A stretch of 64,000 bases of DNA from assembly GCA_002495625.1 (NCBI GenBank), contig DAGC01000013.1:62001-126000 (forward strand), written 5' to 3'. Shown here one piece after another: positions 51,813 to 61,021 of the stretch; position 1 is the first letter of the stretch; each line of letters begins with the position of its first letter. Under the pieces are notes generated by a model. It ran no database searches, had not been told where the DNA came from, and saw nothing but the letters and a program-made list of their open reading frames with translations. The stretch is from Methanobacterium sp. UBA375. Its GTDB lineage: Archaea > Methanobacteriota > Methanobacteria > Methanobacteriales > Methanobacteriaceae. A program made the translations under genes and the position numbers.

Positions 51813-52956
51813 ACCGGATATCCTTAAGATCCTCTAAAAAGGCCGTGATATGTTCCTCTTTCACGTGGGGCATTACTATGATCCTCACAGACTTGGGATG
51901 GGAAGCTATGGATACGGCCCATCCTTTCTCATCCAGGAGTTTTGCTATGTCACAGGGGGCTATTCCTTCCCCAGTGAATGCCACGATATTTAATTGGGGT
52001 TCTGTGATCAGTTGGAAACCGGTGTCTTTTATTCCCTGGGAGAGGAGTTTGGTTAGCTCCATACATCTGCTTGCTATCTTCTGGTATCCTTCAGAGCCCA
52101 GGTGTTTAAGTAAAGCCCAGGTTGCTGCGGTGGATGCTCCGGTACGGGTGCCGACGATGGTGGATTGGTTCTCTTCAGTTAAGTAGGGGGTTTCCACGCT
52201 CATGACGTCCAGGTAGCTTTTATCCCGGAAGAGGATTCCCCCGGTGGGTATGGGTGCCAGTCCCATCTTATGGGGATCTATGGTTACCGAACAAACTCCC
52301 GGGAGGGAGAAATCAAATTTAGGAAGATCATAACCTACCTGGTTTAAGAAGGGGATTGAAAATCCGCCGAATGCCGCGTCCACATGAAAGAATATCTCCC
52401 TCTCCAAACAGATGTCTGAGAGCTCTTCTATGGGGTCTATCTTCCCTAATTCTGTGGTTCCAGCTATACCAACTACAGCTACGGTTTTATCCGAGATCAG
52501 CTCTTTTACCGAGTTGATATCCACACGATATTGGCTATCAAGCTGGGCTTCCCTCATGTTGAGGCACAGTATATCTGCTGCTTTTTTGAAGGAGAAGTGC
52601 GCCGATTTAGGGACGATTATCTCTGGATCTTCTATTCTGCACATGTTCCGGGCAGCTCTCATGGCCATTATATTGGCTTCGGTTCCACCGGTGATTATAT
52701 GGCCATAGACATCACTTTTCCCCAGTAATTGGCCGAGTGTGGCTATGACTTCGTTTTCCATGGTCTTGGTACCCTGGAAAAGTCCGGGGTCTCCCAGGTT
52801 GGATTCCAGAAACATGTGGTAGGCCTTGAGCCCCACTTCATGGGGGCAGGTGCACATGGATCCCAGGATCCTGCCTGATCTATGGGTCATATCTCGTTTT
52901 TTATAGTTTCTGAGTAATTCGAATACTCTGTCCTTGGTAATTCCTTTCTCTTCCAT
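51808..52956 (-). CDS. mfnA: L-tyrosine/L-aspartate decarboxylase
   Basis: This 382-aa PLP enzyme of the group II decarboxylase family has the PLP Lys in TIDPHKMGLAPIPTGG, HVDAAFGGFSIPF before it, and TGGTEANIMAMRAARN binding the phosphate. In methanogens MfnA makes tyramine for methanofuran and beta-alanine for coenzyme A. The length is normal. It is co-directional with the fumarase beta gene (45-base gap), but no functional link is evident. Confidence 0.9.
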   Translation of the reverse strand: MEEKGITKDRVFELLRNYKKRDMTHRSGRILGSMCTCPHEVGLKAYHMFLESNLGDPGLFQGTKTMENEVIATLGQLLGKSDVYGHIITGGTEANIMAMRAARNMCRIEDPEIIVPKSAHFSFKKAADILCLNMREAQLDSQYRVDINSVKELISDKTVAVVGIAGTTELGKIDPIEELSDICLEREIFFHVDAAFGGFSIPFLNQVGYDLPKFDFSLPGVCSVTIDPHKMGLAPIPTGGILFRDKSYLDVMSVETPYLTEENQSTIVGTRTGASTAATWALLKHLGSEGYQKIASRCMELTKLLSQGIKDTGFQLITEPQLNIVAFTGEGIAPCDIAKLLDEKGWAVSIASHPKSVRIIVMPHVKEEHITAFLEDLKDIRY

Positions 52957-53041
52957 GTTGTATGCCTTTAAAAGTAGATGTTTTAGCCTGTAGATAAAAA
53001 GAATGTAAAAAAAATTAAAAAATTAATTTGTTATCCCAATT

Positions 53042-55333
53042 TTATTCCTGCATTATTTTCCGAGCGGCTTTTAGGAGCAGTTTCTTCTCCACACGGGCCA
53101 CTACTTCCCTCACAGTTGCCACGGCATCGGTATTGGCGGATACTGAGGTGATTCCCAGTTCCACCAGTTTCTCTACCACGGAGGGCATGCTTCCTGCCTG
53201 TCCGCAGATACTGGTTTTAACCCCTGCCTTGTTACACTCGTTGATAACCCTTTCGATGAGTTTTAATACTGCTGGATGTTTTTCGGTGTAGAGGCCGGCT
53301 ACGTTTTCATTGTTTCGATCGATGGCCAGTGTGTACTGGGTTAAATCGTTGGTTCCGAAGCTTACGAAGTCCAGTCCTTCGGCTATGAAGTCCTCTATGA
53401 TCATGGCTGCGGCGGGTGTCTCCACCATCACACCGAATTCTATGTTCTTCTGGGGTTTTAAACCGACTTCCCGGGCTATTTCCTTGGCCTTCTTGAGTTC
53501 GTCGGGGTGCTGCACCAGTGGGAGCATGATCCCTATGTTGGTGTATCCCTGTTCATGCAGCTTCTTTATGGCCTTGAACTCTGCTTTGAGGATTTCTGGT
53601 TCGTCCAGTTCCCTCCTTATACCCCTCCATCCCAGCATGGGGTTGTGTTCGTATGGTTCGCCTTCACCACCCTTCAGGGATTTGAATTCATCGGTTGGTG
53701 CATCCAGGGTTCTGTACCATACTGATTTGGGGTAGAATGCATCGGCCACTTTGAGTATGTTCTCCACCAGGACCTTGATTAATTCGTCCTCGTTACCTTC
53801 CACTATGAATTTCTTAGGGTGTACACCGGTGGTGAGCATCATGTGTTCTGTCCGGAGGAGTCCCACTCCATCGGCTCCGGTCTCTGATGCTTTTTTAGCT
53901 GCCTCGGGCATGCTCACGTTTACTTTCACTTCGGTTACAGTTAAGATTGACTGTTGGACAACGGTAGGTCCTGCTGTTTCCACTTCTTTTACAGGGGCTT
54001 CTTCTATGATTTTACCTTCGTATATCAGTCCCTTGTTGCCGTCCAGGGTGACCACTTTGTTTTCTTTGAGGATTTTGGTGGCGTCTCCGGTTCCCACCAC
54101 ACAGGGTATTCCCAGTTCTCTGGATACTATGGCCGCGTGGCAGGTTACTCCACCTTCATCGGTTATTATTCCGTTGGCCCTTTTCATGGCTGGGACCATG
54201 TCTGGGGTGGTCATCACTGTTACGAGTATATCTCCTTTCTGGATTTTGTCCAGTTCATCGGTGTCTTTGATTATCTTTACTTTTCCTGATGCCAGTCCTG
54301 GGCTTGCCCCTAGTCCCTTGGTGATAATTACTCTTTCAGCTTCTTCACCCTTTTCTTCTCCGGCTATCTTGCCCAGTGTGGTTACTGGCCTTGATTGTAA
54401 CATGAATACATTACCTGATTCTATGGCCCATTCCGTGTCCTGGGGGAAGTCGTAGTGTTCCTGGATCCTTATACCTAACTCGGTAAGTTGGGCTATTTCC
54501 TCATCATCCAGGACCCTCTTCTTTTTAAGGTCGTCTGGAACGGGTATCTTCACTGTCCGGCCTGCTTCCGGGTCCTTCTGGAACATGATGTTCTTCTCGC
54601 TTACCTGGTAGTCCAGTATTTCTCCATTTGCTTTATCCACCCATATGGTGTCTGGAGTTACGGTTCCAGAGACTACAGCCTCTCCCAGGCCCCAGGCAGC
54701 TTCGATGAGTATTTTCTCCTCACCGGTGGAGGGGTGTACCGTGAACATCACACCTGCCTTTTCTGCTTCCACCATCTCCTGGACCACCACTGCGATGTAA
54801 ACTTTAGAGTGGTCGAAGTTGTTTTCTTCCCGGTAGAATATGGCCCGGGCTCCGAAGAGTGATGCCCAGCATTTGCGGACATATTTCAGGAGATCGGCTT
54901 CGCCTTTAACGTTGAGGTAGGTGTCCTGCTGCCCGGCGAAGGATGCTTCCGGAAGATCCTCTGCTGTGGCTGATGATCTTACCGCCACAAAAGCGTTTTC
55001 CTTGCCGATTTTGCGGCATAAAGCATTGTAAGCTTCTATTATAACGATTTTTATCTCGTCTGGAATTTCGGTTTCGTTGATAATCTTTTTAATATCTTTG
55101 GCGGCCTGCTGAAGTTCCTGGTTATTGTTAACGTCTGTAGCATCAAGGATGTCCATTATCTCATCGAAGATTCCTGTTTCATTTATAAACTGGTCGTAGG
55201 TTTTGGATGTTATCACGAATCCAGGGGGTACGGGTATACCTGCCTGGGTGAGTTCACCTAAATTAGCTCCTTTTCCACCGGCAATTGCCACATCTTCTCG
55301 GTTCAATTCCTCAAAAAATTCGACATGCTTCAT
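53042..55333 (-). CDS. ppsA: phosphoenolpyruvate synthase
   Basis: This 763-aa enzyme forms PEP from pyruvate and ATP in gluconeogenesis. Its order is an N-terminal ATP-binding domain (GGKGANLGELTQAGIPVPPGF, then AVRSSATAEDLPEASFAGQQ), a central phospho-His domain (TDEGGVTCHAAIVSRELGIPCV), and a C-terminal PEP/pyruvate barrel (MLGWRGIRREL, FGTNDLTQYTLAIDRNN, and the catalytic Cys in SICGQAG). It is essential for carbon assimilation from acetyl-CoA in autotrophic methanogens. Confidence 0.93.
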   Translation of the reverse strand: MKHVEFFEELNREDVAIAGGKGANLGELTQAGIPVPPGFVITSKTYDQFINETGIFDEIMDILDATDVNNNQELQQAAKDIKKIINETEIPDEIKIVIIEAYNALCRKIGKENAFVAVRSSATAEDLPEASFAGQQDTYLNVKGEADLLKYVRKCWASLFGARAIFYREENNFDHSKVYIAVVVQEMVEAEKAGVMFTVHPSTGEEKILIEAAWGLGEAVVSGTVTPDTIWVDKANGEILDYQVSEKNIMFQKDPEAGRTVKIPVPDDLKKKRVLDDEEIAQLTELGIRIQEHYDFPQDTEWAIESGNVFMLQSRPVTTLGKIAGEEKGEEAERVIITKGLGASPGLASGKVKIIKDTDELDKIQKGDILVTVMTTPDMVPAMKRANGIITDEGGVTCHAAIVSRELGIPCVVGTGDATKILKENKVVTLDGNKGLIYEGKIIEEAPVKEVETAGPTVVQQSILTVTEVKVNVSMPEAAKKASETGADGVGLLRTEHMMLTTGVHPKKFIVEGNEDELIKVLVENILKVADAFYPKSVWYRTLDAPTDEFKSLKGGEGEPYEHNPMLGWRGIRRELDEPEILKAEFKAIKKLHEQGYTNIGIMLPLVQHPDELKKAKEIAREVGLKPQKNIEFGVMVETPAAAMIIEDFIAEGLDFVSFGTNDLTQYTLAIDRNNENVAGLYTEKHPAVLKLIERVINECNKAGVKTSICGQAGSMPSVVEKLVELGITSVSANTDAVATVREVVARVEKKLLLKAARKIMQE

Positions 55334-55394
55334 GCTAAAACAACTCTTTTATTTTTTTTAAGATATTTTACTTTATTTAGGAAAAAAATGAAGT

Positions 55395-55877
55395 TTATTT
55401 AACCAGTTCAGCGCCTTTGTCCACTACGATCCTGCAGGGAACAGGGAATTTCATGGCCGCTCTTCTTAAAGCTTCTTTAGCATCCTTAAAGTTCCTTTTA
55501 TTAGCTTTTATGGTTAAGATCTTCTGGTTTGCCTTGACTAATGCTACAGAACTTACTGGTTTACCGAAGGCCTTCCGCATTCCGTCCTGTACACGGTCTG
55601 CACCGGCACCGGTGGCCATGGGGTTTTCCCTCACTATGTGGTGGGGGTATACCCTGATCTTCAGGTGGTATCCCATTCTTCCGGATTTCCTCTGCATGTA
55701 TCTATTTGAAGCGATTCTAGCAGCTTCCAATGCATTGTGCGAGAGTTGTGCCGGCTCTTTAACTTCCAGACTAACTGTTAAAGGAAATTCCGCTGAGAGA
55801 TTACCCATATCATATTGAACAATCCTGGAACCCGGAATTTTCCGGATATAATCTTTTCTTGTGTATGCTCTAACCAT
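55395..55877 (-). CDS. rpl10e: 50S ribosomal protein L10e (uL16)
   Basis: This 160-aa archaeal L10e is the homologue of bacterial L16, at the foot of the central protuberance where it contacts tRNA. It has PGSRIVQYDMGN near the start, the loop GRMGYHLKIRVYPHHIVRENP, ATGAGADRVQDGMRKAFGKP, and the closing basic strands. The length is normal. It is a separate transcription unit with an AT-rich promoter region upstream. Confidence 0.93.
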   Translation of the reverse strand: MVRAYTRKDYIRKIPGSRIVQYDMGNLSAEFPLTVSLEVKEPAQLSHNALEAARIASNRYMQRKSGRMGYHLKIRVYPHHIVRENPMATGAGADRVQDGMRKAFGKPVSSVALVKANQKILTIKANKRNFKDAKEALRRAAMKFPVPCRIVVDKGAELVK

Positions 55878-56045
55878 TAATAGTCCTCCTTTATGAAATT
55901 GATTAAATAAGATCGATTAGATAATATAGTATAGTTGATAGTAATCTAACTTATTGGTCTATATTTACTTTAATATCTTTATTATAAATATACTATTTTC
56001 CAATTTTTTAGACCATGAAAACAACAACATGGATAGTGTACGAAA

Positions 56046-56834
56046 ATGAAAATCGCAATAACTGGAAAAGGAGGGGTTGGAAAAACAACCCTTTCAGGTA
56101 CTCTTGCATTTATATTGTCCCGGACTTATAAAGTATTCGCTATCGATGCAGATCCGGATATGAACCTGGCAAGCAGCATGGGCATCCACACCAAAATCAC
56201 TCCCATATCCAAGATGAGGGACTTAATAAAGGATAGGACCGGTGCCGAGCCGGGATCAGCGTTTGGAGAAGTTTTCAAGATCAACCCAAAGATCTCCGAC
56301 CTACCGGAGACCATGTCAGTTAAGGTCAAAGATGATGACAGCCTGAAACTCCTGGTCATGGGGACCGTGGACAAGGGAGGGGAAGGATGTATATGTCCCG
56401 CTTCAGTGCTCCTTAAAGCCCTTATGCGGAATTTAATCCTTAAAAAGGACGAAATCATTATATTAGATATGGAAGCAGGGATAGAACACCTGGGAAGGCG
56501 TACCGCTGAAGCGGTGGATGTGATGGTCATCGTGGTGGAGCCAGGACTGAAATCACTGGAAACTGCAGAGCGTATAAAGAAGTTAGCCGCGGATATAGGG
56601 GTTAAAAATATAGTGGTGGTAATAAACAAGGTTTCCAGTGCAAGTGAAGGGGAATTTGTAACCGGTAAACTCAAAGAGTTAAACCTGGAAGTTTTAGGCT
56701 CTATTTCCCGGGATGATAAGGTGGTCCTGGCTGATATGGAAGGGAAAACCATACTAGATTACCCAGACTCGGCAGCGTTAGAATCAATTGAAAAGATTGC
56801 AGAAAGTCTTTTAAACTACCACCCACGAGATTAA
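56046..56834 (+). CDS. CooC-like P-loop ATPase (nickel-enzyme maturation type)
   Basis: This 262-aa member of the MinD/ParA-like group has the deviant Walker A ITGKGGVGKTT at residue 5, switch AIDADPDMNLASSMG, and a Cys-X-Cys in GGEGCICPASVLL that binds metal at the dimer interface, as in CooC/AcsF. IIILDMEAGIEHLGRR follows. CooC proteins help insert nickel into CO dehydrogenase, which methanogens need for acetyl-CoA synthesis. It is 3 bases before pcc1, with which it is co-transcribed. Confidence 0.82.
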   Translation: MKIAITGKGGVGKTTLSGTLAFILSRTYKVFAIDADPDMNLASSMGIHTKITPISKMRDLIKDRTGAEPGSAFGEVFKINPKISDLPETMSVKVKDDDSLKLLVMGTVDKGGEGCICPASVLLKALMRNLILKKDEIIILDMEAGIEHLGRRTAEAVDVMVIVVEPGLKSLETAERIKKLAADIGVKNIVVVINKVSSASEGEFVTGKLKELNLEVLGSISRDDKVVLADMEGKTILDYPDSAALESIEKIAESLLNYHPRD

Positions 56835-56837
56835 ACC

Positions 56838-57065
56838 ATGCAAATTAAAGCCAGGATAACCTTCCACTACGAAACAGAGAAACAGGCCAAAGTTGCCTTA
56901 AAATCTCTTAACCCGGATAATATCGGGCGGATAAATTCTAACGCTAAAGAAAACAGATTGATCTATGATCTAAATTCGGATTCCCTGAATTCATTCCTGG
57001 CCACCGTTGATGACCTGTTATTTTGTGAAATCATGGTAGAAAAAGTGTTAGAACTGGAAAAATAA
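56838..57065 (+). CDS. pcc1: KEOPS complex subunit Pcc1
   Basis: This 75-aa Pcc1-fold protein mediates dimerisation of the KEOPS complex that makes t6A37 in tRNA. It has KARITFHYETEKQAKVALKSLNPDN at the start and SLNSFLATVDDLLF in the second helix. The length is normal. It lies between the CooC-like gene and serS, a mixed translation/maturation run. Confidence 0.8.
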   Translation: MQIKARITFHYETEKQAKVALKSLNPDNIGRINSNAKENRLIYDLNSDSLNSFLATVDDLLFCEIMVEKVLELEK

Positions 57066-57129
57066 TTATTAATAGTATTGCAATTAAATTAATAAACTGA
57101 CTTATTTATATAAAAATCAGGTGCAAGAA

Positions 57130-58761
57130 ATGAAATTCACTCTTCAGGGAGAAATAACATTCAGCAAAGATGCTGCAGAGGCTCGAAAAGACATTGCAGA
57201 ATTCATAGAACAGGCCAATACCGATCTATTCTTAAAGGGAGTCCCTCAGGACTCTTTAGATGACGCTTCAAAAATAGTGGACTGGGATCTTGAAGGAAAC
57301 TCCTTAAAGGTGGAAATAGTATCTGGAAGACGTGGAAGAGCACACGACGCATTATTACGGATGAAGAAACCACTGGGCCAATTATTAGGTAAGAAATACC
57401 ATCTGGGAGTCCGTAAAATCCACGTAAATACTTATAAAATTGATATATCATTACCAGGTGAACCCGAGACAGCTGAAGAAACCGGGACCATCAAGAAGGG
57501 GGAAGTTGACCTGGGAGCCACTGTCATCGATAAGATCCTGGATATGCCCTACGTCTCTAACTCAGAGTTAACTGAAAACAGGTTGCAAGTGGAATTTGAA
57601 GAATTGAACGAATCACAATTAAAGAAACACGTGGTGGATCGGGTTTTGAAGTTCATAAAAGAATCAGTGAAAACCGGTCCTGCAGGAGACGAAACCACGG
57701 TGGAAGTCACCAAACCATCCGATGAACTGACCAAACTGGTTACCAAGATCGAACCCGGCACCATAGTATCCACCAGCCCAAAACAGGAGTTCTACTTCAA
57801 GGGAGATGCTACAGAAGAAGCTGCCAAGCGTGGTTGGGTTAAAAAATTCCCGGGTAAAGGCCAGTGGTTCTACGGACCTAAACTCATCTCTCTCCAGCGG
57901 GCCATGGAGGAGATATTCCTAGAAAACCTCGTCTACAAGCTGGACTTCGCTGAGTGCATGTGGCCCAAACTGATACCCATACCCGTGATGAACAAGATGC
58001 GCTACCTGGAAGGCCTCCCAGAAGGTATGTACTACTGTTCAGCGCCCCGTAGAGACCCGGAAGTGTTTGATAAGTTCAGGCAGGAACTAGCCATAAACAA
58101 GGAAGTCCCCATTCACCGTCTTAAGGAAGGGCTTAAGGATCCATCCTATGTCCTGGCACCGGCCCAGTGCGAGCCGTTCTACGAGTTCTTCTCCCACGAA
58201 GTTATAGATGAAGAAGAGTTACCCGTGAAATTCTTCGACCGTAGTGGTTGGACCTACCGGTGGGAAGCAGGAGGAGCCAAGGGGCTGGACCGGGTGCATG
58301 AATTCCAGAGGGCAGAGATGGTATGGATGGGAACACCAGAACAGGTGGAAGAGCTCCGTGACAGTACACTTCACATCTCAGAAGACCTGGCCACTGAAAT
58401 GGAGCTGGAATGGTACACTGAAGTAGGGGACGACCCATTCTACCTGGAAGGAAGGAAAACAGAGGAAAGAGGGATTGAATTCCCTGATGTGCCTAAGTAT
58501 GAGATGAGGCTGGTGGCACCCACCCAGGATAAGGGTGTGGCTGTGGTATCCGCCAACATCCACGGAACCCACTTCATAGAAGGGTTCTCCATAAAAGAAG
58601 CACATGGTCACCGTATATGGACTGGTTGTACTGGTATCGGTATTTCCCGGTGGATATTCGGATTCCTGGCCCAGAAAGGCTTTGATGAAGAAAACTGGCC
58701 CGATGAAGTTACAAGCAGGATGAGAAGGGTTCATGTGCCTAAGGTTTTGACCTGGCCCTGA
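57130..58761 (+). CDS. serS: type-2 (methanogen-type) seryl-tRNA synthetase
   Basis: This 543-aa synthetase is the rare archaeal SerRS with its own N-terminal tRNA-binding domain (about 1-170, MKFTLQGEITFSKDAAEARK) and a class II core carrying a zinc at the active site. Zinc ligands are the Cys in LAPAQCEPF, a Glu, and the Cys in WTGCTGIGISRW. Motif 2 is near FDRSGWTYRWEAGGAKGLDRVHEFQRAE and motif 3 is GCTGIGISRWIFGFL. ATG at 57130 follows AGGTG; GTG at 57121 is the alternative. It is diagnostic of methanogens. Confidence 0.93.
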   Translation: MKFTLQGEITFSKDAAEARKDIAEFIEQANTDLFLKGVPQDSLDDASKIVDWDLEGNSLKVEIVSGRRGRAHDALLRMKKPLGQLLGKKYHLGVRKIHVNTYKIDISLPGEPETAEETGTIKKGEVDLGATVIDKILDMPYVSNSELTENRLQVEFEELNESQLKKHVVDRVLKFIKESVKTGPAGDETTVEVTKPSDELTKLVTKIEPGTIVSTSPKQEFYFKGDATEEAAKRGWVKKFPGKGQWFYGPKLISLQRAMEEIFLENLVYKLDFAECMWPKLIPIPVMNKMRYLEGLPEGMYYCSAPRRDPEVFDKFRQELAINKEVPIHRLKEGLKDPSYVLAPAQCEPFYEFFSHEVIDEEELPVKFFDRSGWTYRWEAGGAKGLDRVHEFQRAEMVWMGTPEQVEELRDSTLHISEDLATEMELEWYTEVGDDPFYLEGRKTEERGIEFPDVPKYEMRLVAPTQDKGVAVVSANIHGTHFIEGFSIKEAHGHRIWTGCTGIGISRWIFGFLAQKGFDEENWPDEVTSRMRRVHVPKVLTWP

Positions 58762-58791
58762 ATTTTGTAATGAAATAAGAAAATAAAAAGT

Positions 58792-58892
58792 TTGTAGAAT
58801 GAAAAAATAATTATTCTACAATCAACTATCTTTTTAACTATTTTTGAGTCTACAATCAACTATTTTTTACTAGTATGGTTCTACAATCAACT
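58792..58892 (-). repeat. three copies of a 13-mer at the FKBP gene end, with hairpin
   Basis: TCTACAATCAACT occurs at 58815-58827, 58849-58861 and 58880-58892 (periods 34 and 31). On the minus strand the copies near the gene follow AAAAAATAG, the sequence of the FKBP stop, which itself recurs before later copies. TTGTAGAAT at 58792-58800 pairs with ATTCTACAA at 58813-58821, a perfect 9-bp hairpin between the convergent genes. Confidence 0.65.
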
Positions 58893-58898
58893 TTAGAT

Positions 58899-59780
58899 CT
58901 ATTTTTTATCTTTAATCCGTTCTTCTAAGACTTCTTCAGCTACTGGTTCTGATTTTTCATTTTCTTCTGTAGAAGCCCCGGTTTCTTCTGTAGATTTTCC
59001 AGTTTCCTCGGAAACTTCTGGTATGGTTTCTTCGCTTACTTCAGGGGCTTCTGCTTCAGCTTCTGCTTCTTCGTTCACCTTTTTCTCGAAGAGGTCTACG
59101 AATTCTACCTTGTCCACGTTCTCCATGTTCTCCCAGATGTCCCGGGCGATCCGGAAACGGGCGAAGGTTATATCAACGTAGGGTTTCTTATCGAATTTGG
59201 TCATTTCATCCATCTGTATGGTGACCTTACCATCTTCTATGGTGACCTTGTGGCTTTCCGGTTCGATGTTGGGGTTGGGGTAGTGCAGGGATATCATGCT
59301 CCTTATCTTCTCTTCATCGTCTGCAATGATCTTCTCTACCTTCACGTTGTACTGCAGATTTTTACCGGCCAGTTCGTGGTTGAAGTCTACCCTTACTCTT
59401 CCACCACTCACACTCCTGATTACGCCGGTGGTGTTTTCCAGGGTGATGCCCATGCCTACCTGTGGTTTTATTCCCTGTTTACGGAATTCTGACATGGGTA
59501 TGAGTTGCATTAGATTAGGGTCTCTCTGTCCAAAGCCCTCTTCTGGTGGTATTTCCACCGTTTTTTCGTCTCCCTCTTTCATACCAATGAGGGCTTCTTC
59601 TATACCCTTAAGTACATGGCCAGCACCCACTATTATGGGGATGGCGCCGTAAATTTTATTTTCTGATTTAATTCCTTCTTCTTCTGCCACTTTTTCATCG
59701 GTTGTGTCGAAAACTTCTCCAGTTTCCTGAACCTTTCCTGTATATTTTAATCTTAAAAAATCTCCTTCTTTCACTGACAT
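58899..59780 (-). CDS. FKBP-type peptidyl-prolyl isomerase, long archaeal form
   Basis: This 293-aa protein has an FKBP domain with inserted IF flap (about 1-155): GDFLRLKYTGKVQETGEVFDTT, the GMKEGDEKTVEIPPEEGFGQRD loop, and VRVDFNHELAGKNLQYNVKVEKI. A second alpha/beta domain follows at 155-235. A low-complexity acidic tail contains repeated EVSEET and STEE units. Long archaeal FKBPs act as prolyl isomerases and chaperones. It overlaps the upstream nucleotidyltransferase by ten bases, so the pair is translationally coupled. Confidence 0.88.
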   Translation of the reverse strand: MSVKEGDFLRLKYTGKVQETGEVFDTTDEKVAEEEGIKSENKIYGAIPIIVGAGHVLKGIEEALIGMKEGDEKTVEIPPEEGFGQRDPNLMQLIPMSEFRKQGIKPQVGMGITLENTTGVIRSVSGGRVRVDFNHELAGKNLQYNVKVEKIIADDEEKIRSMISLHYPNPNIEPESHKVTIEDGKVTIQMDEMTKFDKKPYVDITFARFRIARDIWENMENVDKVEFVDLFEKKVNEEAEAEAEAPEVSEETIPEVSEETGKSTEETGASTEENEKSEPVAEEVLEERIKDKK

Positions 59781-60877
59781 ATCTCTAACCTCCTGTGTGG
59801 TATTCTCTTTTTAAATTCTTTTAGAATATCCCTGTTTTTATAGTTTAATATGCGTATGGTTTGGGGATAGTTTTCAATATATCTATGTACTACTTCCTTA
59901 AAAATGCCTGCCTCCAGAGAAGACAGCACCCGGTTTTTATGGTGCCGACTAAATCCCCGAGATATGGAACTTGAAATATCCTCTAAACTATTAAACGGCC
60001 TGTTTTCCATGAACGCCTCTGTTGTCCGCTCATCTATAAGGGCCAGGGATTTTATATCCCATGGAGAGCTCTCATTCACCCTCTCGAGTATGCCTGGAGC
60101 ATCCCTGGTCTGGTCAAGCGGCGCCCTATCATGAGCCATCTCCTCCTTTAAAATTTCAATGGTTTCCCCGGGTAACATCTCCTTTACCGATTCAAGATGG
60201 GATGACTGGATGGCTTCCCTGATCTTAGTACCGCTTACTCCCTCTATACGCTTTATGAAGATGAACTTATCCTTAAAATCGAATCCAATCTTATTCAATG
60301 ATTTTGAAAATGAGACTATGACGTAATTGTCCTCGTCAAGCTTCCCCTTCAGGAGTACCTCTTTACTTTCCAGATCCACGATGCGGTAGGGTTTGGGGAC
60401 CACCGCCCGTCCTTCCTTAATCCTCTCCAGGATGTCTTCAAATCCAGGGAAGGGTTTATATCCCCTTGGTATGTGGTCTGCATCCAGGGCCTGGAACATC
60501 TTTGAAAGACATAGTGAATACTGTCCGGAACCCATTATACCCATGGGAGGTCCTTCCACCACCACATCAGCACCTAACTCTACCGCGGCCTGGGCACGGG
60601 CATACCTGGTGATTATATAGGGCAAACCCCGCCCACTACGCTCCAGAGGCCCCGGGACAATGGCGGTGAAGATTCCCTCGGGTACCATCCTCTTTGCTTC
60701 CATCATACAGTGCAGGTGGCCGTTGTGGAGTGGATTGTACTCTGTAAAATCGGCGATTATCTTGGCATCTGATTCAACATAGCCCTTACCAGGTTTATGG
60801 CGTACATCATCCAGTATAAGTTTCCTATCCTTCTTGAGGAAGTTTCTAACGAAATCTTCTTTTGGCAGTGGTATCAC
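59771..60877 (-). CDS. HIGH-family nucleotidyltransferase, TmcAL-like
   Basis: This 368-aa protein has the nucleotidyltransferase motif TEYNPLHNGHLHCM near residue 45. The fold continues with AIVPGPLERSGRGLPYII and RYARAQAAVELGADVVVEGPP, which match the TmcAL (tRNA-Met cytidine acetate ligase) pattern. IEGVSGTKIREAIQ is the usual ISSTxIR-like motif near residue 215. The C-terminal helical part (240-368) has a helix-hairpin-helix feel (SLEDISSSISRGFSRHHKN). TmcAL makes N4-acetylcytidine from acetate and ATP; the archaeal function is not proven. Confidence 0.65.
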   Translation of the reverse strand: MIPLPKEDFVRNFLKKDRKLILDDVRHKPGKGYVESDAKIIADFTEYNPLHNGHLHCMMEAKRMVPEGIFTAIVPGPLERSGRGLPYIITRYARAQAAVELGADVVVEGPPMGIMGSGQYSLCLSKMFQALDADHIPRGYKPFPGFEDILERIKEGRAVVPKPYRIVDLESKEVLLKGKLDEDNYVIVSFSKSLNKIGFDFKDKFIFIKRIEGVSGTKIREAIQSSHLESVKEMLPGETIEILKEEMAHDRAPLDQTRDAPGILERVNESSPWDIKSLALIDERTTEAFMENRPFNSLEDISSSISRGFSRHHKNRVLSSLEAGIFKEVVHRYIENYPQTIRILNYKNRDILKEFKKRIPHRRLEICQ

Positions 60878-61021
60878 CCTGGAAAGATTTATGGAAAATA
60901 TTAATTTCTATTTTCCAAAAGGTTTATGAAAAGTCCAGACAAATTTATAGGTTGATGAGCATTTCAAATTTTCTTATTATCTTATTCTGTTTCTCTATAA
61001 TAAAATCATTTGGAGTTAAAC

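Noticed and set aside
53751..54455. A 234-codon open frame on the + strand.
   Set aside because: It lies wholly antisense to ppsA and reads as low-complexity Ser/Thr/Pro sequence typical of the reverse strand of a coding gene.
58762..58898. A mobile inverted-repeat element (MITE) between serS and the FKBP gene.
   Set aside because: Only one 9-bp inverted pair exists, there is no target-site duplication, and the sequence is explained by tandem duplication of the FKBP gene end.
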